The notes below the pieces were generated by a model. That model made no database searches and was not told the DNA's origin. It was given only the letters and a program-made list of their open reading frames with translations. Below are positions 22,473 to 33,329 of a stretch of 64,000 nucleotides of DNA, piece by piece; within the stretch, counting starts at the first letter, position 1, and the number at the start of each line of letters is the position of its first letter. Both the position numbers and the translations under genes were made by a program. The DNA is from Kondoa malvinella (lineage: Eukaryota > Basidiomycota > Agaricostilbomycetes > Agaricostilbales > Kondoaceae). The DNA lies in NCBI GenBank assembly GCA_039545315.1, contig BCIM01000004.1:186001-250000 (forward strand), given 5' to 3'.

Positions 22473-24122
22473 ATGTTGTATGAGCTAGCAGCTTACGACT
22501 GCCCTATACCCTGGCCCGAGAAGCCTAGTTACCCTACAGACAGTATACCAGGACCTTCTACCACGCCTCTGGCCAGCAATGCCACGAAACCTCAAAGAAG
22601 TGCAGGCCGAGCGGTGATTTTGGATGCTCAGTCCCTCAAGACGCGCTATCTTAACGCGTTGTACTGCTCTTCTACTACCTCTGTGCCTTGCAAGCCTGGC
22701 TCGGAAGCTAGCAAGGTCAGCAAAAACGGGAAATCGCTCGACAGAATATGGGATTTTGGCAATCTCATTTCTGCATCTCAACTACCTGAAGAGCTGCTAG
22801 AGTCCCTTTTGCAATCCTTGAACCATCTAGACAAGAAGTGGAGGAGTACTGGACCTGCTTTGCTTCAATCTCAAGACACAGCTAGCCTTGAAACGACGGA
22901 AGAAACTATTGCGCTTTTGAAAGCTTATGCCGCGTGGGAAGAGGATAGCAGTCAGCATGAAGGTGATAAGACGGACAAGTGGAAGAAGGCTCAGATGCGG
23001 CGTTGGGTTGGTATGCAGGAATTGCAAGAGTAGGCTTTGACATTGCTCTATTTGTGAATGGTATATTAAACGGAGAACAGGCATGAACTACAGATCCTCA
23101 TTCTACTAGAACGACTGGCGTCTACAGCACAGTCAGATCTTCTAGCCAGTCTCGTGTCACCCCAAGATCAGCTTCAACCTAATGTACCTCTTTCTGCCTC
23201 CCTCGATATGTTTACAGATCGCCTCGCAATACACCAAGCTATGAGTGATCTTGGCGATCTATCTGCTTCGACCGGAACGAACAGCAAAGCAGTACAGGAT
23301 CTGGATGATGTACAACTCTTTTGGCAGAATGTCGTAGATCCGCTGCAAGTTCTTCTTCATTGAACTCTTTCAAGTCTGATTAGAAGTGCAGATACATAAC
23401 AAGACTTCCAACAGCCTATCTTGCCCGTCATCGAACCAAAATCTTCAGTTCTACAAACGAACAACCCTCTTCATCTGAAGATTCAGATTCAGAAACTCAA
23501 GCGTCCCTCAAATCATCCACAAGCGCAACACTGGCCTCAGCCTCAGCTACACCAAACCTACTCCGGCTAGCTAAAACAGCTCAAGACGCCAAAGAAGCAG
23601 CTTATGCCGAATCACAAAAAGCTCCAGCGAGTCCTACTCTAGCCAAACTCATGGGTATCAATAAGCAACCCAAATTACAAAGATCCAAATCGAGCAGCAA
23701 AAATCTGTTTGGTAACAGAGAAGTGCAAATGAGGTCCGCAAGTCAAGGACCTGATCAGAAGGAATCTCAAGCGGGTAAAGCGAAAAGTAGACCTAGTAAG
23801 AGGAAACAAGCTAGTCCTAAACGTTGGTTTCTGCCCAATCCTTTACTTTTATCACTTAAGCTAAGAGAAGCAAGCAAAAACAGGAGCAAGCAAAAGTCGC
23901 ACTTTGGTAATGGCCACACCAGCAAAGCCTACTTTCAGTCGAACTGCTTCCATGCCTAATCTAGGTGTTCAATCTTTTGGTGATTTGGGGAGAGCGGTCA
24001 GACCTGGTGTGAGGAATACTGGGTATTTCGAAGCTATTCAGGAGGAGTTGAGGATACCTGGGACGCCTGCTGGTCAAGGGAGGCTGGATATGCTTGATCC
24101 GATGGGAGAGACGCCTGGGTAG
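22473..24122 (+). CDS. Putative Sld3-like DNA replication initiation regulator
   Basis: Starts MLYELAAYDCPIPWPEKP at 22473. Exon 1 ends at 23034, and a 51-base intron joins it to give RRWVGMQELQEHELQILILL, which resembles the REIQLQILLLLE helix of the fungal SLD3 domain. Later parts are helical (SAQ/LLASLVS, DDVQLFWQNVVDPL), then long and disordered with basic and Ser/Pro clusters (KSRPSKRKQASPKR). Phospho-site-like TPAKPTFSRTASMP lies near the end. Sld3 recruits Cdc45 to loaded MCM helicase and is activated by CDK phosphorylation of its disordered tail, so this layout fits. The call depends on a short helix pattern and general architecture; an unrelated helical protein remains possible. Confidence 0.5.
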
Positions 24123-24535
24123 CAGGAGAAGGCTTGAAGAATGGCTCGAATCGGTCCCGCCCTGGCTCTGTGCTGGAACGAATCTTCAAATGTCTGGCAC
24201 CCCTTCAACACCAAAGGAATATGCATGCCTCTTTCGTAGCCTAAGGCTGCTCGCAATCAGACTGGCATGGGAATCCGCCAGTCAATTTCCCGCCTGTTGC
24301 TGTTAACTGTGTCTCCTTGGCTTTCCACTCTACCTGTTGTCTTGCTCGCGTCTATCGCCTTGGACCGCACGCTGTGGGTTAGAGGTAAGTCCGTTACCAC
24401 GTGTCCCATTCGCGGTGCTGATTTGCTAATGTTTTGTTTCAGCCTCGCTTCAGCCCTCTGTTCTCATTTCTTTTTTGCTTCCTTCCTCGACTGCGTCTTT
24501 ACAGTCTCGCCGACAGTTTTTCCCCCCTGACCAAG
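24123..24535. other. Intergenic region before the broken F-box-like paralogue
   Basis: About 410 bases with pyrimidine-rich stretches (for example around 24450-24525). No gene or clear element was recognised. Confidence 0.45.
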
Positions 24536-25539
24536 ATGATTACCTTGCCATTCGAGATCTGCTTGTACATTCTTGAGCTCGCGCTTGCTTCCTGCGAGAG
24601 CTACCAACAACGCAACCGGATCCTACTCTTTGCCTGCACCATCTCCAAAGTCTGGGTCGAACCTGCTCGCCGTCTGCTCTTCCAAGATGTCCGCGTCAGC
24701 TGCTTAGTATCGCAGAAAAGGGCCAATTACGAGTGCCAGATAGCGTATTCTTCGACCAGAGGATACTGGCGGTGGTGGCGTGTGGCCGACGCCTTCAATA
24801 AGACAAGAAGCCAGCTCGCTAAATTAGACGCCTTCCTAGCTTTCAGACCGACTTACAAATGCTACATATCAGTAGTGGTGAGGGATCAGCGATGAAAGAG
24901 GTGTGGACGATTCGTGAATGGAGGGATAGGCTCGGAGCATATTCAAAGACGGACGACTATGACTACCACGACAGAATGACCGAGGCAGAACAATGGCGGA
25001 TCGACACGCTGGGCTCGGACCCTCTTCCGCGTGCTCTGAAATAATTGGCGACCCATCTATCTCCCAATGTCGAGATTCCGCTTCATATTGATGCAAGCAG
25101 CATTCAGCAATTCGTCCAGGCCTTCCCAGCCAATCTAGTCTCAGTCACGGTTGATGGTCATGCGCCGGAAGAGGATCCATTTCTATACTCCTCAATCTTG
25201 TTCGACTTCGAGTCCTGCGTACAGCTACACACTCTTCAATTAACACTATGCGATTTTGGCCGCCACGACCGTCTCGGCGACTTTTATCAGCCTTTTCGGT
25301 GCCTACCTTCGACATTGAAGACGCTCGAACTGGAAAGCTGCAGATATGTTCCGCCAGGGGGGTTGACCTCTTGTATGCTGGAGGCAAGCTGGCTACCATC
25401 GCTTGAACATTTCTCAGTGGAAATATTCATGGAAGACGATGGTGATCCGGGATGGACTCTAGAGGCAATGTCGCGGCTTCGGGAAGCAAGCAAGGCAAGA
25501 GGCGTGAAAGTAAAGGTCTGGAAGAGGCGCTTCCGCTGA
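24536..25539 (+). pseudogene. Broken paralogue of the F-box-like gene at 7322
   Basis: The start MITLPFEICLYILELALASC and the blocks TISKVWVEPARRLLFQDVRV and RSQLAKLDAFLAF match the protein encoded at 7322-8614 in order and spacing. The frame is then lost near 24855: the expected continuation (SSGEGSAMKEVWTIREWRD) is in another frame. In that frame a TAA at 25042-25044 interrupts PLPRALK-stop-LATHLSP, where the intact copy reads RRALRQLLAYLAP. Downstream, about 165 codons with leucine-rich spacing (LPSTLKTLELESC) remain open to 25539. One frameshift plus one stop argue for a decayed gene. An assembly error could explain one lesion but not easily both, and no plausible intron removes them. Confidence 0.75.
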
Positions 25540-26006
25540 AATCTGTCAGGTCAGTCTGGATTGTGACAAGTTGCGAGTTGAAACTGACCTGTGTTCGCAA
25601 TGAAGAAGCAATCAAGACAACAGGTGTGGTAGCGAAATCGACCGAGCGCAAAAGCTGAACTCTAGACGAGCTCTACAATGATGAATGCGCGCTTCGACGG
25701 GCGGGAAATAGTGCACTCTCAGTCGGTCAAGTAGATACTAGGCCAAGCGGATACAGGGTGAAAGATGAGTTGAACAGCAGAGATTGAGTGACTGGGAGAG
25801 AAGCAAAGGGCGGCTATGCAGAGAAAAGAGGACGATTTTATCGGACACAGATGAAAGAGACTGCAGAAATCGATTGGGTGGGGGTTTAGAATGATCTTGG
25901 ACTCATGGCATCTCGGGCGATGACACTGTTGTACTTCTACTCATTGTGCATAGCTCTACTTCGAAAGACATTCGGTTCAGCGACACGCTTGCTCAAACGG
26001 AAACAA
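25540..26006. other. Intergenic region, broken F-box locus to glutaredoxin
   Basis: About 470 bases between two convergent loci, purine-rich from 25740 to 25890. No gene was recognised. The long plus-strand frame starting at 25905 is the antisense shadow of glutaredoxin. Confidence 0.5.
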
Positions 26007-26577
26007 TCAAAGCTTCGACTCCCCTCCCATGCCCGCTTGAATGCTCTTGACCAAATCCTCAAACTTGCTCGTCTTTGCAAACGACTGCAAATCGTCGTTC
26101 CCTCCTACCAGCTTGCCTTGGATGTAAATCTGTTTTACAACTTTGAGCATTTCACTCTGCTGGCAAGCGCAAGAGCTTTACCTGAGGCACAGTTACTCTA
26201 CTCTTTCCCGCTCGGTCCGCTAGAGCAGCTTGTAAATCTGAACCATTATCCACATCATCCAGTTCGACGCTGTAGATACCGCAGTACACTCAGTAATCGG
26301 ACGATCGCAAAGCAGACAGAGCACCTACATGCCAATAGTGTTTGGTGCGAAAGAGGCTTGCAGGGTGTTCTTTGCTCTAGAGCAGTAAGGGCAGTCTGTG
26401 ACGATTCTCAGCCAGTGCAAGCATGATGGGAAATGGGACGGACATGATTTACTGAATACCGCTACTGGGTAACGAGAGATCAAAGACTAAGAAGAAGAAG
26501 AACAACATTATAAGAGAGACATGAGAAAGGACAAAAGAGGAGGAGCGGACTTCGACGACAGCTTTCGCGGCTTGCAT
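26007..26577 (-). CDS. GRX1: Dithiol glutaredoxin
   Basis: Five short exons on the minus strand, ATG at 26577. Joined they read MQAAKAVVESLISRYPVAVF, then SKSYCPYCSRAKNTLQ with the classic CPYC active site. The product continues VELDDVDNGSDLQAALADRA, RVTVPQIYIQGKLVGGNDDL (the TVPQ cis-proline loop and the GG glutathione-binding site) and DLVKSIQAGMGG. At about 105 residues it is a typical class I glutaredoxin that reduces disulfides and glutathione mixed disulfides in the cytosol. No targeting peptide is visible. Two introns use unusual GTCCG donors, but the protein continuity leaves little doubt. The opposite strand carries a 173-codon open frame that is only a shadow. Its start is 230 bases from the divergent cysteine-rich gene. 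Confidence 0.93.
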
Positions 26578-26807
26578 GTCTAATTCGGATGGCTAATACC
26601 ACAGAACATTAGCGTTGTAACACACAACTGAGTCTAATGGACACACGGTAGAAGGTGAAAAGACGCTGCTTATAGCGTTCAATATCCAAGACATGAGTCG
26701 AAGTTGAATTCCAAAGTGAGAAGGCTTGTCATTGAACCGATACCTCGCTCAGAAGCTAGCCCCCGTATACACACACAGTAGCCCCTACAAAAGCTTGACT
26801 GCCCCAG

Positions 26808-27654
26808 ATGAAATCAAATCTCCTCTTGATCGCTGCGTTGACGACCTCAACTTGTCCGTTTCTCCCTATTCTCTCTCGCTGAACTCGAGCTGAACGTGTC
26901 ACAACTAGCCGCTTTCCATCATTTAATTCCACGACAATCAGAATGCCTCTCACTCTGCCAAAGCGTCTCTTCCCTCGTTCAGGTAATGTTTGTTCAGGTC
27001 TTACAGAAGGTTGAACACTGATGCGGACCAACACAGGATTGCATTGGTGCTGGAGCTACGCCGCAATCTATGGAATTCCCAGAATGTGTATGCACAACGG
27101 ATAATTTAAGCCAGTTGGAAGTGAGCCGCGAGGAAGCATTGGGAAGAGCAAAGAGCTGATTTGATTGTGGTTGATAGGCTTGCGTGGAATGCGCTATAGG
27201 TGATCCTACTATCCCAGCTGCGTCAGCGCAACAGATTACGAGCTCCGTTGGCGGTACGTCCCCTTTTCGCATTCAAATGAATTGCTACTTACGAAAGTTA
27301 TAGAAATACAAGCGGGCTGCGGACAACAAGCAGCTGAATCCGAGTCAATGTCGGGTTCCATGTCTGGTTCCATGTCTGGTGCCATGTCTGCAAGCGGAAG
27401 TGGTATCATGTCTGGCTCGAGTATGATGCCTACAAGCAGCATGTCATCCAGTCAGTCCACTTCACTATAGATGGAAATCGTCCAATGCAGTGCTCGGACC
27501 GACAGGCGCACCAATATCATCTGGAACAGCAGAAGCGGAAGCATCATCAGCGGAGAATGAAGCTGCTCAAAGTGCCGAACCTACTTCTTCTGGTACGAGA
27601 TATGGAGCGAGCGTGTTGCTGTTATCTGGGCTGGCGATGGCGTATGTGATATGA
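26808..27654 (+). CDS. Small secreted eight-cysteine (CFEM-like) protein, possibly GPI-anchored
   Basis: Five or six exons, ATG at 26808. A signal peptide (MKSNLLLIAALTTSTSAF) is followed by a compact cysteine domain: ECLSLCQSVSSLVQDCIG, then EFPECVCTTDNLSQLEACVE, then CAIGDP and AGCGQQ. The eight cysteines are spaced C-x3-C-x9-C-x14-C-x1-C-x10-C-x2-C-x22-C, close to the fungal CFEM pattern though not identical. A Ser/Met/Gly-rich stalk follows, in which SMSG recurs. The end is hydrophobic (GASVLLLSGLAMAYVI) after SGTRY, as expected for GPI attachment or a membrane anchor. CFEM proteins act at the cell surface in heme uptake, adhesion or host contact; which applies here is unknown. Confidence 0.7.
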
Positions 27655-27959
27655 GCGTGTACGGTGAAAGAAGGCGAACTGTCTCCTGGTTTATTTTGGT
27701 AGCTAATTCATGTTGTATTTGTATGGATCTAAGGACAAGCTTGTTGCAAGAGTGTTGCTACTCTGATGTTATGTCTGCTAACTGCTGCCAGTTCGCCGGC
27801 TATTCCCACTGCAGCTCATCAGATTAGCTGATCCTTGTCCAGCTTCGTCGAACAAAGATACGCTCGCCCTTTGGAGCAGCACTCAGGCCTCTACAGACCT
27901 CGTATTCATACAGCCAGTGTCCAGCGTCTTCTCTCCTTCGGCCTCAGAAACTGATCAAG
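27655..27959. other. Intergenic region upstream of the methyltransferase
   Basis: About 305 bases, presumably 3' region of the cysteine-rich gene and promoter of the methyltransferase. Nothing distinct was seen. Confidence 0.45.
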
Positions 27960-29170
27960 ATGTCCCCACCGCTACCGAAGCCAACGCTCGCACAAAGGCT
28001 ACAAGGCTTTATAGCTCCATTCCTCATGATTCTAGTAGTGATCCGAAATGGTCTTCTACCAGCTCTACGAGCTCAAATCTCTTCTCCCTCCGTAAGTCCC
28101 GTGAATCGTTACCGTACTTTGATTTCGGGCTTCTCATACGGGTTCGTCAGTTAAAATTGTTTTCTATACCGGCTTGGTGGGATCATATCCTTTCGAATGG
28201 CTTTGGAGCAATCTTGGCGCAGAGTGATGCGGATAGTCATGTGTGTTTTAATTTCCGGCATCAAAGCTCTGAAAGCTGATATGCTTGTGGGAAAGGCGTA
28301 CAAGACCAAGTTGATCAGTCCTGCTCATGGGAATGTTTTGGAGATTGGGCCTGGTGAGTTCAGATTCTGCTTAGTACAGGATTGAGCTCATTCAAGTGTA
28401 TCAGGTGCTGGCCGTAAGCTAGACAGCACTTCTCGTAGGGAGTATGGCTCATTGCTTTTCCTAGATAACGTCAAATACTACCCTGATAAAGTCAAGAAAG
28501 TCATTGGCGGTTCGTCCAATGCTGTACGTAAACCTTACTAGCCTGACACTTGGAATAGTCGAACCATTCGAAGGCCTGCATGGGCAGCTTAAAGCGGCAA
28601 TTCAAGCTGCTGGTCTAGCGAGGAAATATACCATCGCGCCCGTGTCTATTGAAGATGATGTAGCTTTGGCCAAGTTTGGTGTGTCTGACGGCATGTTTGA
28701 TACGATTGTTTGTGTTCAGGTGAGCCTTCCTGATATTCACCTGTGACCTTAAACTGATGCAGGGCTAGTGTCTTTGCTCTTGCGTGAGTTACAGTATTAA
28801 AGTGAAGATTCTGCTAAGTGTCAGCTCTAGCCGAACCCTCGAGCTCTGATACCCAAGTTACAACAATGGCTCAAACCAGGCGGAACTCTGTAAGCTTCTC
28901 TTCTTCCTACTTGTGTTCAATCTGATCACTCGGGTCAGCATCATCTACGAACATGTCTTTTCCGATGACAGCATAACGAACCTCTGGCAAATCCTCTGGA
29001 CTGAATGCGCATGGAGCACACTGTTTGCCGGATGTGAGATGACGAGGAGGACAGAAGATTGGTTAAGGGCTTTAGGAGGTTGGAAAGAGATTAATTTGTC
29101 GGCTTTGCCTGGTGAAACTGGAGGAATGCTTTATCCCCATTGTGCTGGGACTTTGATCAAGGCGGATTAA
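27960..29170 (+). CDS. METTL7-like class I SAM methyltransferase
   Basis: Nine exons: 27960-28091, 28151-28223, 28267-28353, 28405-28413, 28465-28509, 28559-28719, 28769-28783, 28831-28889 and 28939-29170. The hydrophobic N-terminus (FIAPFLMILVVIRNGLLPAL) would anchor it in a membrane. The SAM site spans three exons: VLEIGPGAGHNVKYYP, KVIGVEPFEG and DTIVCVQCLCSCPNPRALIP, followed by WLKPGGTLIIYEHVF. This order (LEIGPGxG, GVEP, LxxGGxxxYEHV) matches METTL7/TMT1-like thiol methyltransferases. Two exons are only 9 and 15 bases, and both are needed to keep the conserved motifs. The natural substrate in fungi is not known. Confidence 0.85.
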
Positions 29171-29238
29171 GGGGAAAAGGATGCAGTCTATTGTGATACT
29201 GTGCTATCTATTGTGAGACTCTAGATATTGTCCAACTT

Positions 29239-30343
29239 TTATGCCGACGCTGCTGGCCTGGTGTCAATCTCCATGACCACTTTCCCATCCTTTATCGACG
29301 CTTTGACTTTTGTAAGATCATCCACCACCCTGTGCGTTCGACATATTGGCCATTAGTCATAAAACCAAAAGCGACCTGCCCAAACGCACCAAGTAGCTTC
29401 CGTCTGTTCCATTCTTGCCCTACTATGGCTCGTGCAGACCGCAAGGACCTTACAACCTGCTTTTGACCCTGAAGTAACACCCGCTGGCGCATCTTCGACA
29501 CATAAACATTCGGCTGGATCAAGCTTGAGTATAGCAGCGCCTTTCAAGTATGGTTGTGGGTCTGGTTTGCCTGCTGTGCAGATTTCTGCCGTGATTCGGT
29601 TTTGCGCTAGGTGAGTGTAGGTATCAGCTGATGTCAGTTGCCAAAGAGACTGTAGACGTACGTAGATCAACTTTCGACAACTTCATTGCTGGTACAGCGT
29701 ATGTCGACGTAGCAGAGGTGCTGCATTCGATTTCAGACCAAGAGAGAGAGGCAAAGAGAAGCACTCACACTAAAGCCCAGTGCTCTTTATCATCCGATCG
29801 TAGCGATGCGATCAAATCCTTGACGCCAGGCAAACTTGCATGACCTTTCAGACCGGCATCGTTTAGCTCTTTGCCTGTACGAATGATTTCGGCTTCATAG
29901 TCGATGACTGCTTGATCTAGCTCGGACTGCACATCCGCTTAGGTATACGTTGGAAAGCGACATCGGAAAGAGTTGTACCTCAGTGATTGGTTTGCCTGCT
30001 TTCTTATGCCAGATAGCGAGGTTTTCGACTACGCAAATACACTTAGCCAGTTTGTAATGCAAGCGGAAGGATTAGACACACTAGTTCGAACGCCGTGAGA
30101 AGTTTTCATAGTCTCGCTATCAACAAGAACACCCTCAGAGCTGGATTACAGGCTCGAGACGAAGACTGACACAGGATCAAGGCCTAAGCGCTCGCAATAG
30201 TTGTGAAGAGCTGAATTGACAGCTTCAGTCGAGTCGATCAGAGTACCTGATAGAGCATAAGGGAACGCGATAAAGGCATGGTAAGAAGGCTTGCCATCCA
30301 TGTCGAACAGGATTCCGCTGAAGGATACGGTAGAGGTACACAT
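29239..30343 (-). CDS. HAD-family sugar/glycerol phosphatase (Gpp/Dog-like)
   Basis: Minus-strand, multi-exon, ATG at 30343. It reads SFSGILFDMDGTLIDSTEAV, which is HAD motif I DxDGTLxDS and is only complete if a GC-AG intron (30248-30295) is removed. The cap region includes SEGVLVDSETMKTSHGVRT. Motifs III/IV are GKPDPQPYLKGAAIL and CLCVEDAPAGVTSGSKAGCK. The C-terminus is ATWVVDDLTKVKASI. The GKPxPxxYLxGA and VEDAPAG patterns are those of glycerol-3-phosphatase and 2-deoxyglucose-6-phosphatase. Such enzymes act in glycerol production under osmotic or redox stress. The exact substrate is not determined by sequence. Confidence 0.88.
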
Positions 30344-30826
30344 CTTGCAAGTATTTCAAGAAAGAGACCACAGCTCGATGCAAGGGAAATGGTTCGCCCT
30401 GATTGTAGCTAAGGCAGCTAGGACAGCACAGGTAAAGTACGCTAGACAAAGCAAACGAGGAGTGGACGTCACGGTGCGCGATGAACCTTGCATAACTTGG
30501 AATTTGACCACGATATGACGCGAATCAAGGACTTCTTTTGAGCCTATTGCAATGCCGTCGGGGCACTGCAGCAGAGAATTATACTTCAAAGCCAGCTTGG
30601 TCTCCTCGTGTCGCGAGATTCTCGACTCTCTTAGCCATTCCAAAATATTTCCACTTCCGGTCATTCGCATTTCCTCGCTTACATATGCATCTTGATGTCT
30701 AGACGGCATGTCCATTTGGCGGCCGGTGGTCTTGAAACGATTTGTCTTTCCCGCCTTTCGTCTCGTGTCGAGTTGCGCTTGATCGTTCAAGTGATTTCTG
30801 CGTAGCGGGACTATCTAACATCCACG
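30344..30826. promoter_or_regulatory. Divergent promoter between the HAD phosphatase and the Ser-rich protein
   Basis: 480 bases between divergent start codons. A 144-codon minus-strand frame here (30356-30790) has no recognisable domain and overlaps what must be the promoters, so it is not called. Confidence 0.5.
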
Positions 30827-33049
30827 ATGAACTCAAGCATGGGCTCTGTAGATCAGATGCTTCACCAACAAAATGCGAGCAATACTTGGCGGCTTACGGC
30901 TGTTCCAAGGGAAAAGAGCTATACGCACGAGGTAGCTAGTCTTCTGATCTACATCTTCCTCCCTTAGCTTACACAACTTCTCCAGTCCTCTACCAGTGGA
31001 CGAATGACGCCAGAGTCCAGCATACAATGCCCGCCTCACCAATGGCAGCAGTCATCTCGCTGGTCAGAAAGTACAAGGCATCACTCAGCCAGCTCTTCGT
31101 TCGTTGCTGTACCTGAAGCAGATGAAGAGGACGAACAACCGACATCTGATTACCCAGACTTTGTCCCTTCAATCCAGCCCAACATGCCTTCACATCCTGT
31201 ACATCTCACACCTGCTTCCGACGTTGCGCCCTCTCGCCCATCTCCCATGCTCAGAACATCATCAGACAGCATAACGAAGCCGACATCAAAGTCACGCTCG
31301 CCTCGAGCGAAGCTTATCCGGTCAATCCGAGGCAAGAAAGCGAAACCGCATTCCATCGCTATTCCAGCTCCTCATTCAGTTTCTGCACCAGCCATCTCTT
31401 CCGCACCCGCTACACTCGACGGTACTCCATCTACAAGACGTCGTGGCTCGCTCATCGACTCTATCCGTACATCATTCTCTAGAAGTTCAAGCAGTTCCAG
31501 CTCGACTACAGTGGATTTAGCCAGAAGTGAACCCGCATCTCGTAAAGGCTCTCACCAATCGTCGCTATCAGTAGCATCCTCAGCTCTCGAATCGCATCAT
31601 TCGGTATCGGAGGATCATGCTTCACCGCTCAATGAGGAAGTAGAAGCATTGACTCCTCGACCACCTTACGTTTCCTCGCTATCAGCGCCATCAGTTCTTA
31701 CGGAAAACACGGACAATGCTTCTATACTTGATAGTTCGACTACTTTCTCTCGAGCCAACTACGATCATCACGATAACGACTTTAGCACCTACCAGTTCTA
31801 CTCTCAGCTGCCGACTCCTGAATTTGGGCAATATGCAATCCATCCTCCCGCTTCGGAACGTAGCGAGACCTCTATCCCATTCGACTTTGCTCCATTCGAT
31901 AGAAGAGAATCAGAGGCTTCAACGTACTCATTCACTGAAGAAGAGGAGGACGATAGCGGAACGGAAGTGACAGTGGAAGATTATTCGGAACAAGCATTCG
32001 TTCCAGCTGCACTGCGAAAAGTGGGCAACTTCGTCAATCCTTGGACTGAAGCTGCACCAGCTCGCAAATCGTTCAGTCTCGCAAGTCCAGAAGTTCAATG
32101 CTATGGTAGTCGACGTGCCTCCCTCGCTGCTGGAGTTGCTAATCCGCCGGTCTTGTCCACCTTCGACCAATCCACCATCGAGTCGTCTGTTGATATCTCA
32201 GTCGTTTCCAGCCGTAGAACATCGCTTGATCCTAGTCTCATACCGGAAGAAAGCGTCGAATCACCAGAAGCTACACCAGAATTGGAACCAGAGCCAGTCG
32301 CTTGGACACCTCCGCTTGGTTTTGCTTCATATGGTTTCCCGCCCAAGTCTTCATCCTCTTCCGTCGCATCGTCAGAAAGCGGTAGAAGGTCTGGCAGTCG
32401 AAGTGGTCGAAGTAGCCGAAAGAGCAGTCGAAGAAACTCGGTTCTCGGCCCTTCTCCGACTGATATACCTCCAGCTGAAGCCATGCCAGTGCACACCAGA
32501 TCAGAGCACCAGGGAAAGCCAAGTCTGAAACTTCCAGTCTCTCGCTCGTCCAGTCTTGGTCGCAAGCCCAGCCTTTCAGTTTCCTTCATCGATCACACTG
32601 GTAGCCGGCCTCCGTCTTTCCGCAACACTAAGAAACAGCAAGACTCTTGCGCTTCTTCCTCACGGACTGCTTCCTTCGATTCAGTTTCCTCCCAACAGAC
32701 CATCTCAAGCTCGAGCAGCGAGCCAGAACCGCCGGAAATGCCCAGTCTGGCAATGTCAGCTATCAGCTCATACTCCGCTGCTAATCCTTGGAAAGGCTAC
32801 TCCCTCGCTTCTGCCTTTGGGTCAGCCGCTTCCATCATCACCCATTCGATCAAGACTTTGCCGATACCTTACAGCCCTTTGAGCGCTTCGAACCCTGTCT
32901 CTAATCTCGGTCTGGCGACTGAAGCCATGCAAAAGATGGAAGAAGATCGAGGGAGATACGTCAAGGCGTCGGAGACTGATGGAAGGTTTAGAGTGAACTT
33001 TGAGTTGAGCGCCGACGGGAAGTTCGTAGAGTTGTACGAGCCAATCTAA
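30827..33049 (+). CDS. Large Ser-rich disordered protein of unknown function
   Basis: Two exons, 30827-30931 and 30986-33049, encode about 720 residues starting MNSSMGSVDQMLHQQNASNT. Most of the chain is low-complexity: runs of Ser with Arg and Pro (SFSRSSSSSSSTTVDLA, SGRRSGSRSGRSSRKSSRR), patterns that fit phospho-regulated disorder, for example RRGSLIDSIR and SRRTSLDPS. The last about 100 residues look more ordered: ANPWKGYSLASAFGSAASII, then TEAMQKMEEDRGRYVKASET and FRVNFELSADGKFVELYEPI. No family is recognised. RxxS sites suggest a kinase substrate. Codon use and one clean intron support a real gene. Confidence 0.7.
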
Positions 33050-33329
33050 CGTAAAAAGCGGTTCACATCCTTGTATTTCTCGTTCTTGCATTGTACAAAG
33101 CGCATTCGTTTCCTTCACCTCAGCGAGATCAACCCGTCCATTCCCGTAAACTGAGCAGACAGCATACCCTGCCCTTCCGACTCTTGACATCACTGGCAGC
33201 CTGGAGTATTATGGACCTGCGTGGATAACACGCTGTTTCCTTCCGTCGCCTGCAACATCAAACGATCACACGCAGCCACCATTACATCAAACCAACCCGT
33301 GCTCCAATCATTCTCACAACCTGCTCCAA

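Noticed and set aside
25905..26426. 173-codon open frame on the plus strand
   Set aside because: It is antisense to glutaredoxin, whose CPYC and TVPQ motifs and exon joins on the minus strand are decisive.
27340..27420. Minisatellite at the SMSG-coding stretch
   Set aside because: The ATGTCTGGTTCC-like units are imperfect, few and in frame; they are better explained as a protein stalk repeat.
30356..30790. 144-codon frame on the minus strand
   Set aside because: It fills the promoter gap between two divergent genes and shows no domain, signal peptide or biased codon pattern.
32101..32589. 162-codon frame on the minus strand
   Set aside because: It is antisense to the long Ser-rich coding exon; Ser/Arg codons on one strand give open frames on the other.
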